Source: Aristolochia californica
Taxonomy: Eukaryota > Streptophyta > Magnoliopsida > Piperales > Aristolochiaceae
Direction: 5' to 3'
NCBI GenBank assembly: GCA_029961685.1
Contig: JARWKL010000003.1
Coordinates: forward strand, 11,627,657-11,691,656
DNA: 64,000 nt
Shown here: one piece after another, positions 58,081-64,000 of the stretch
How positions within the stretch are numbered: position 1 is the first letter of the stretch
Layout of the letters: the number at the start of each line of letters is the position of its first letter
Program-made: the position numbers and the translations under genes
Notes under the pieces: model-generated
The model's input: only the letters and a program-made list of their open reading frames with translations
The model's database searches: none
Told to the model about the DNA's origin: nothing

Positions 58081-59869
58081 ACCACCCTAGTTTAGCTTCC
58101 TAGTCCTCTTCTCTTTCTCTTTCACTCTCTTCATTCTCTTCCAAATCCTAGCAACAAAGTCTATTTTCCTCCTTCAGGTACGCTTAATTAAGGACCTGTT
58201 AGTGCACTGTGTGGAAAACGTGGTCCCAAAAGTGTTAGTGCACTGTGTAAGTGGGGAGTGAAAGTGAATTACATAGGTAATTCATTTTTATTTGTTCAAG
58301 TGAATAAACGAGTGCAAGTGAATTCACTCCATGAGATGACTGAATTCACTTTCACTTATGTTTTCACTTGCACTCGATGCTCGGTTGCCCTCTTCTTCTG
58401 GCTTTGGCTCTCCTCTTTCCTCTTACTTGTGCTCGCTATCCGCTCTCCTCTACTTGCGCTTGTCATCCATCAATCTGCTTGTTGTCCATCTGCCCACCAT
58501 TGGTTGGCTCTCATCTTCCTTCTAACTTTGTTTCCAGTTTGTGTTCACCATTCATCAATTTGCTTGTCGTCCATCTGCCTACAATCGGTTGGCTCTCATC
58601 TTTCTTCTAACCCTCTCTTCAGTTCTCCTCTATGTCCTCGTTCCTCTTCAGCTTCTCTTCCTCTCTATTTCAATCGACTTCTTTTCTTGTAATCTCTCTT
58701 TTCTCTATTTTCTCCCTCTCAGATTCTCTCATCGTGTCTTTCTCTTGATGCCCCTCTTTCAAAACCTAACCCTAATTCTATCATTCTCAACGTCCTTTAC
58801 CCTCTTTCTAACACTAATTTCTCTCACTCATCTCATCCTAGATGCCCTCAATCTTGAACCCTCAACCCTAAATTTCTCAATTTAATTAATCTCTCAATTT
58901 CTTTGCTAACCCAAAATTTTTGTATACATTTTTAATTATTTTATTCTTATATTTAATTAATTAAATAATCTTAATTTATTTTTTAATTATTAACTTATCA
59001 CAAGTAAAAATATATCTTAGTTTATTAATAAAAAAACTTAAGTACAACTATCTTATAAGACTAATATTAATTATTTTATTCCTATATTTATTTATTTAAT
59101 TAATTTATTATTATTTTATCACAAGTTAAAATCTATCTTTTAGTTTATTAAGAAAAGTTAATTAAAAGTTATAAAATTTAAATTTATCAAAATATTTTAT
59201 TAATAAAAAATCTTTATGCACTTTACACCGTACTTTCCATTGTGCACACTAACACAAAAAACAAAAAAAGTATTTTACACTGCACTTTTCATTCCGCACA
59301 CAAACATAAAAAAATAATTCACTTTCACTTTCATTTCACTTTACAGAGCAATACCCCCCCCTAAAGTAATTAATTGGCCCTCATAAAATTGGTATCAGAG
59401 CCAAAGATCTTATTATCACTAGCTTTCAATAGAGCCAAAGAACCCATCTCTTCGTCTCCTTCTCAATTTTTGGTCTCTTTCTTCTTTTTTCCCTTCTTCC
59501 AAAAATGAAACCCTAAGTACAAATTTCGAGGTAGATATGTATTCATTGGAAAAATGGGGCACTTATAAATCCGAAAATACATTTTTACCTAGAAATAATT
59601 TTCTGGTTTTTCCTAGAAATGGAGTAATAGGGTCTAAGGAGAGACTTATCACAAGAGCAAAAAAGAGGCACCCGACAACCGTTTTAGCCCAAAAATTGAA
59701 CAAGAGAAGATTAACCGACATGTTGAAAATAGAGATATTTGCTCCTGCGATTTGCCAACTCCTACAATATGGGTGTCACCAAATGGTCTCAACTCCAATG
59801 TACGACTGTAGGAGAACCACAATCTTCCTACATTACTCCTAAATTTAATCATGATGCACTACAAACTTT
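58081..59869. other. Spacer between the inverted arms, with C/T-rich and TE fragments
   Basis: Contains C/T-rich sequence with an 85-bp spaced tandem duplication (58464 and 58549, CATCAATCTGCTTG versus CATCAATTTGCTTG), AT-rich stretches, and words repeated in inverted order near both ends (GTGAAAGTGAATT near 58256 and AATTCACTTTCACTTTC near 59316), suggesting a small nested inverted-repeat element. A primer-site-like TGGTATCAGAGCC at 59391 and an unassigned 101-codon frame (59537-59842) suggest an LTR-element fragment. Confidence 0.5.
59391..59403 (+). promoter_or_regulatory. Orphan tRNA-Met primer binding site
   Basis: TGGTATCAGAGCC matches the initiator tRNA-Met complement exactly but has no recognisable LTR directly upstream and no gag downstream. 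Possibly a fragment of a Ty1/copia leader. Confidence 0.5.
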
Positions 59870-59934
59870 GGGGAGTTAGTCAATATGAATCAAGAGATGA
59901 AGTTCATCTAAATTACTTAGGTCATTCAAAGAAG

Positions 59935-60705
59935 TCATTAGGGGTAGTCCATAACGAACTTGAATTGAAGTGAAAAATTGAATTGAAGTGAAATGAATTG
60001 ATTCAACTCTTTGGGTGTTAGTGTAGACGAGTTCAAGTGGCTGAAAAACAAATTCCAGTGTTAGTGCCCCCAAATAAAAAATATGATATAAAGAAGAGAA
60101 TGAGTAACCTTTTATAATATATTTAAATAGAATATATACCTAAACATATAATTAGCCAAAATAAACGTGATTACTACACTTATAAGTGATTTAACATGTA
60201 GTATTAGAATATATTAATATACTAATTAATGAAAAAACTATATTATATTACTTAATGATTATAATTTAAAAGAATAATTACGTGTGACTAGAATAAATTA
60301 TACAAAATTAATAAAAAAATTAAAAAATAACATAACAGAATATAATAAATAAACCTAATCATTTAATTAATCATAGAAATTAGATAATTAAATCAATTAA
60401 TGATTACAATTTATTATAAATTAATATACTAATTATGTGTGACTAGAATAAATTATTTAAAATAAATAAATAAATTAAAATAACATAAGTGAATATAATA
60501 AATAAATAAATTATTTTGTAATAACATAAGATATAGTTTAACATTTAAACTCACTATTTTAATACGAAATAAAAAATAATTAATAAATAAATAAATATAT
60601 TAATTAACAATAACATAATATATATTTTACATATTATTAATTAATAATATGTTAAAAAAAATAAAAAACTAATGGTTTAATTAATTGGATAATTAAACCA
60701 ATAAT
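59935..60705. repeat. Right arm of the large inverted repeat
   Basis: Inverted match to 57460-58080. It is longer because a block with GTGTGACTAGAATAAATTA occurs twice (near 60284 and 60436). Confidence 0.85.
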
Positions 60706-60712
60706 GACCATG

Positions 60713-60745
60713 GTTTAATTTTTCCTAACTTAGGAAAAATTAAAC
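60713..60745. repeat. Perfect 15-bp hairpin
   Basis: GTTTAATTTTTCCTA and its exact reverse complement are separated by ACT, next to the outer edge of the right inverted arm. Confidence 0.9.
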
Positions 60746-61025
60746 ATCGTCTTCGTCTTCCTCAGCGGCGGGCCAGCGGGCAACGGCGACGAAGGCGACG
60801 CTTCGACGGTACGTCAAGAGGGAGAAAAGAGGGAGGCCGAGAGAGAAGAGAAGTCGGGAGGCGGAGAGGCTCTGCAACAGAGGGTCGGCCTCCCGTGCTC
60901 TACGACGAAGGTCGAGAGGGAGAGGAGAGGGAGGTCGAGAGGAGGGAGGAAGGTTGACGGGGGGAAGAGAGGGAGGCCGAGAGAGAGAACAGCGAATGAA
61001 GAGAAATTTTTCGTTTCGGCGGGGG

Positions 61026-61125
61026 NNNNNNNNNNNNNNNNNNNNNNNNNNNNNNNNNNNNNNNNNNNNNNNNNNNNNNNNNNNNNNNNNNNNNNNNNNN
61101 NNNNNNNNNNNNNNNNNNNNNNNNN
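61026..61125. other. Assembly gap (100 N)
   Basis: Exactly one hundred N, a usual placeholder for a scaffold gap of unknown size. Sequence on the left is G/A-rich and ends in GGGGG. Confidence 0.98.
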
Positions 61126-62375
61126 AGATGGTTTAAAGATGATTTTATGGTTGTCTTCACTTTATGAGATTATTAAGATTTATGCCCTTCGAATTAGAAT
61201 ACCTAGGCAGTTTTATCGGTTAAGAATTTTTTTTACCGAAACTAGTTTATGTTGAGATTTATGCATAAAAAGTTATAATTATGTGGGAACAAGATTCCCT
61301 AATAAAGAAGATTGATATTGAGCCTATTATGAGTGGTTATTTATTCAATGGATTTCAGAAATATGATTACTTAGCCTCTATGCTAAGCCTCTCCGTTAAC
61401 CGAGTTGGTTGAAGAACTCTACTTGATTTTTTTATTATTAGTTGTTGGAGAATTTTTTTTACATTGAATTGTCTATTATGGCTGAAGAAAACATGAGTAA
61501 CAAGAGTGATATACTCAAAATTACTACTATACCTTGCGAGGGGTTTCAAATTTCATGAGCTGGTCCACATCGGTTCACCGGTTTCTTATAACAAAGGACT
61601 TACTTGGTCACCTCACCAAACTTGGAGCACCTATTGATGAAGAGGTTTTTTTTTAATACAAGTGGTTAAAAATGATACTTTGGTTATTAGTTGGCTCATC
61701 AACAGCCTGGAAGAACATGTTTCCAACAATGTTATTCATCTTGATACCGCTAAACAAATTTGGGAGACATGTGCTAAGTTGTATTCTAGCTCTGACAACT
61801 TACACAAGCTATATAATATTCTCCAAAGAATGTTTAACACTAAACAAGGAGAAAATATCCATCAATATTTAGCTCGCTTTAGAGGCCTTCTTCAAGAATG
61901 GAAAATAACTTAGTCTACCTCCACAAATGTCTTTGTTCAAGACAAGCAAAAAGAAGCCTTAGTCACTGCCATTTGCCTTGCAAATATTAAGCCGTATCTC
62001 GAAGTTGCTAAAGTCAAGTTCTTAGCGCCTCTGCTATTCCCACTTTTGAGGATGTATGTGCCACATTACTTTGTATTCCAGACACTTCTTCTTCTACTAC
62101 TGAAGTATCATTCGCTATGTACTCCAGCCATAAGGGAACATCATCCGACCGCGGCCGAGGCCGTGGCAAAAATTATAGAGGACGAGGAAGAGGTGGAAGG
62201 AATGGTTCTGTCAGAACAGATGGCACGGAATGCACTCAGTTTGGGAGATTTGGCCACACCATATATACGTTCTATTACAGAGAATGCACCCATTGTGGAA
62301 AATATGGCCACACTATAGAGACATGTTATAAAGTCCATGGCAAACTGGATTGGGTGAAGGCTAATCAAGCCTTAG
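61126..62375 (+). pseudogene. Ty1/copia leader and gag fragment
   Basis: Same family as the copia at 22989-38888. The leader (61126-61477) is followed by the gag ATG at 61478 (MAEENMSNKSDIL). The gag core reads VISWLINSLEEHVSNNV, KQIWETCAKLYSSSDNLHKL and QYLARFRGLLQEWK, then a Gly/Arg-rich stretch and a CCHC knuckle CTHCGKYGHTIETC near 62285-62326. A stop follows EWKIT near 61911 and frameshifts are present. The 5' LTR is missing, presumably lost in the gap, and the gag is cut at 62375 by a gypsy LTR. Confidence 0.85.
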
Positions 62376-63221
62376 TGTTACGGTCCCGGGTCATGGATCA
62401 AGTAACACGGCGTGGGAATTGGGAATCCAGCACTGGTACTGAGTTGCTGGACTCAGTAAGGAGGGTTAAAGATCCTTTCTTTGGGTAATCTTCCACCAGT
62501 GATCAATCTCCCTTTTTATGAATTCATTCTAGTGCTAAAGTTATAGCTAGAATGGAATTAATTCAGGTGGAGAGATAAGGGAGGAATACCTGTTCTTGCT
62601 CATGTAAATCAGGGTTTCAACCCTGATATGATGCAGCTCGTTCTAGGATTTGAAGGCCTAGCTTAGGGGGACAACCTTGGCTCACGTTGATGGCTTCCCT
62701 TGCTCTGTTTCCGTGATAAATTCCCAGTAAGAAGAGTGGTTCTAATCCTTCATGAAAGAACCAGAATTCTTCTTTCTTTGCTGCTCGTCAAGAGGGAATT
62801 CAACCAAGCTTGTTGTTGACGCTGATGATGAGGGAAGACCCTATCTTTGGGCTCAGAAAAGGGGCAGGAAGCTCCTCTTCTTAGTATAGATGATGAGGGA
62901 TGAATTTGGGTGAAGATGGATGGCAATGGAGGGTGAAGGATAGGTTGGATTTTTGGAGTAAACCCTAAACTCGAGATCAAGAGGTGATCTCAACCTGTTT
63001 AGACTAGGTTATTCTAAAATCTTAAAGCTTACCTATTCCATTCATACCTTTCCCTTAAATAGGTCACGTCATGGAGTTTTAGGGTTAGGGTTACAATAAT
63101 TCCCCATAATGTCCTTACATATAAAGTAATTAGAAATAACTCCTACTTAAAACAATATAAGAAATAAATCCTACTCAAAGAAATATAAGAAATAAATCCT
63201 ATTGAGTGAGTTGTTGTTGTT
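62376..63221 (-). repeat. 3' LTR of a Ty3/gypsy element
   Basis: About 846 bp between the interrupted copia gag and a polypurine tract. Its outer end on the plus strand is TGTTACGGTCCCGGG. On the element strand it carries a promoter-like CTATTTAAGGG and a transcribed-looking pyrimidine-rich stretch. The inner end does not show the expected TG, so it is either mutated or set a few bases off. The 5 bp before it (CTTAG, 62371-62375) should recur at the far end, outside the window. Confidence 0.78.
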
Positions 63222-64000
63222 GTCCCCCCTCCAGAGAAAGAGTTTGTCCTCAAGCTCAAAAGCTGGGTAGACTTGTTTGAAGATGTCCACACATTCCCAT
63301 GTTGCAGTGTCGGTGTCAGTGTCCATCCACTGAACGAGAATCTCCCAATGGTCATTGGTTAGCAGTGTGCATAACACCGCAGTTGGGTTAAGAATATCCT
63401 CGCCATTATCAGCCGGTGGTAAGAATGGAGTGGATGTAGGTTGTGCTCCGGAATACAGCTTCAAAAGAGAGACATGACACACATCATGAATTTTGGCCGT
63501 GTCTGATAATTTGAGCCGATAGGCGACTGGTCCCACTCGTCGAAGAATGGGAAACGACCCGAAAAATATGGGTGAGAGCTTATGACGTGGAGGTCCCGCA
63601 TAAGACTGCTGACGGTAGGGCTGGAGCCATAGCCACACATACTCCCCAACCTCAAAAGAGACCTCACGGTGGCCTTTGTCGTAGACATCCTTCATCCGAG
63701 CTTGGGTGCGTCGTTGCCGTTCTATGATATTTTATAGCAACAGATCCCGGTCTATGAGTGCCTGATCAATCGCGTCCATGCGAGTGGACCCTGGGTTGTA
63801 CGAGAGAAGGCGAGGTGGATCCCGACCATATAGAACCCGGAAAGGAGTGGATTGCAAGGCAGAGTGGAACGATGTGTTGTAACAGTATTCGGCCCACGGA
63901 AGCCATTGAACCCATTGCCGCGGATGATCCCCCACCAAGCATTGTAGATACATCTCGATGGTGCGGTTCACCACCTCAGTCTGCCCGTTTGTCTGTGGAT
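63171..64000 (-). pseudogene. Ty3/gypsy chromovirus integrase C-terminus and chromodomain (partial)
   Basis: End of a gypsy pol gene that enters from beyond 64000. The integrase core shows VNRTIEMYLQCLVGDHPRQW, WAEYCYNTSFHSALQSTPF and LYGRDPP; its C-terminal part shows YVWLWLQPYRQQS, KLSPIFFGSFPILRRVG and HDVCHVSLLK. The final domain is chromodomain-like (ILVQWMDTDTDTATWE, FKQVYPAFELEDKLFL), which in this family guides insertion to marked chromatin. One in-frame TAA (63729-63731, after RDLLL) interrupts an otherwise open frame; relatives usually have a sense codon there. Reverse transcriptase, RNase H and the other LTR lie outside the window. Confidence 0.9.
63222..63234 (-). other. Polypurine tract of the gypsy element
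   Basis: The minus strand reads CTGGAGGGGGGAC, within the last codons of pol and directly before the LTR, as in plant chromoviruses. Confidence 0.8.

Larger units (their letters stand above)
59870..61025 (-). mobile_element. Opposed Harbinger relative, probably internally deleted
   Basis: Reading the minus strand from the gap: a C/T-rich leader (61020-60760) like that at 52400-53290, then directly the sequence homologous to the 3' region of the first element (60705-59935), then an end that matches the beginning of the first element (59895: AGATGAAGTTCATCT, TTACTTAGG). No transposase or Myb-like sequence lies between, so this looks like a deletion derivative of the kind that gives rise to MITEs. 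Its leader end is lost in the N gap. Confidence 0.6.

Noticed and set aside
58370..58890. 144-codon and 114-codon frames as a leucine/serine-rich secreted protein
   Set aside because: C/T-rich, internally duplicated sequence open in several frames at once, as expected by composition.
57460..60705. A single Mutator-like element with very long terminal inverted repeats
   Set aside because: No MULE transposase or 9-bp duplication seen, and the leader-like C/T block beside the right arm is better explained by two opposed Harbinger copies. Not fully excluded.

Overview
This window is nuclear DNA from a flowering plant. It holds three conserved plant genes with GT-AG introns, set among plant-type transposons: L1-like LINEs with a C-terminal RNase H, Ty1/copia and Ty3/gypsy chromovirus elements, and hAT and PIF/Harbinger DNA transposons. 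The species cannot be named from the sequence. A run of exactly 100 Ns (61026-61125) marks an assembly gap.

Layout. 1-16.0 kb: the 3' part of an ALG1-like dolichol-linked mannosyltransferase gene (+; seven exons, 12686-15993). Upstream lie a full-length, inactivated L1 (161-6374) and a non-autonomous LTR element (7275-12418, target duplication GAACT), probably both inside an ALG1 intron. 16.0-19.2 kb: intergenic, with a truncated LTR-element remnant. 19.3-43.7 kb: an ESD4-like (ULP1-type) SUMO protease gene on the minus strand. Nine coding exons join into an open frame of 519 codons plus stop. Intron 6 is about 17.4 kb long because a Ty1/copia element (22989-38888, duplication TCAAT) sits in it, and two further copies of the same L1 family sit inside that copia, in the opposite orientation. 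Exon 2 has a recent partial tandem duplication.

43.9-49.8 kb: repeats, a decayed hAT transposase (minus) split by a SIRE-like solo LTR (duplication ATGTG), and a solo LTR related to the element at 7275. 50.1-51.9 kb: a complete five-exon gene for a 300-residue TOG/ARM-repeat protein. 52.3-61.0 kb: a decayed PIF/Harbinger element with Myb/SANT-like and DDE transposase genes, facing what looks like an internally deleted relative in the opposite orientation. The two share inverted arms of about 600 bp or more. 61.1-64.0 kb: a copia gag fragment interrupted by a Ty3/gypsy chromovirus that runs off the window.

The three host genes act in separate housekeeping processes (N-glycan assembly, SUMO removal, probably microtubules) and do not form a pathway. 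I found no intact transposon and no convincing new biological system. The most useful observations are the nested insertions with exact target duplications, the intact protease frame across a 17 kb intron, the exon duplication, the ATGA overlap between L1 ORF1 and ORF2, the Harbinger inverted pair, and homopolymer C/G runs that look like assembly artefacts.
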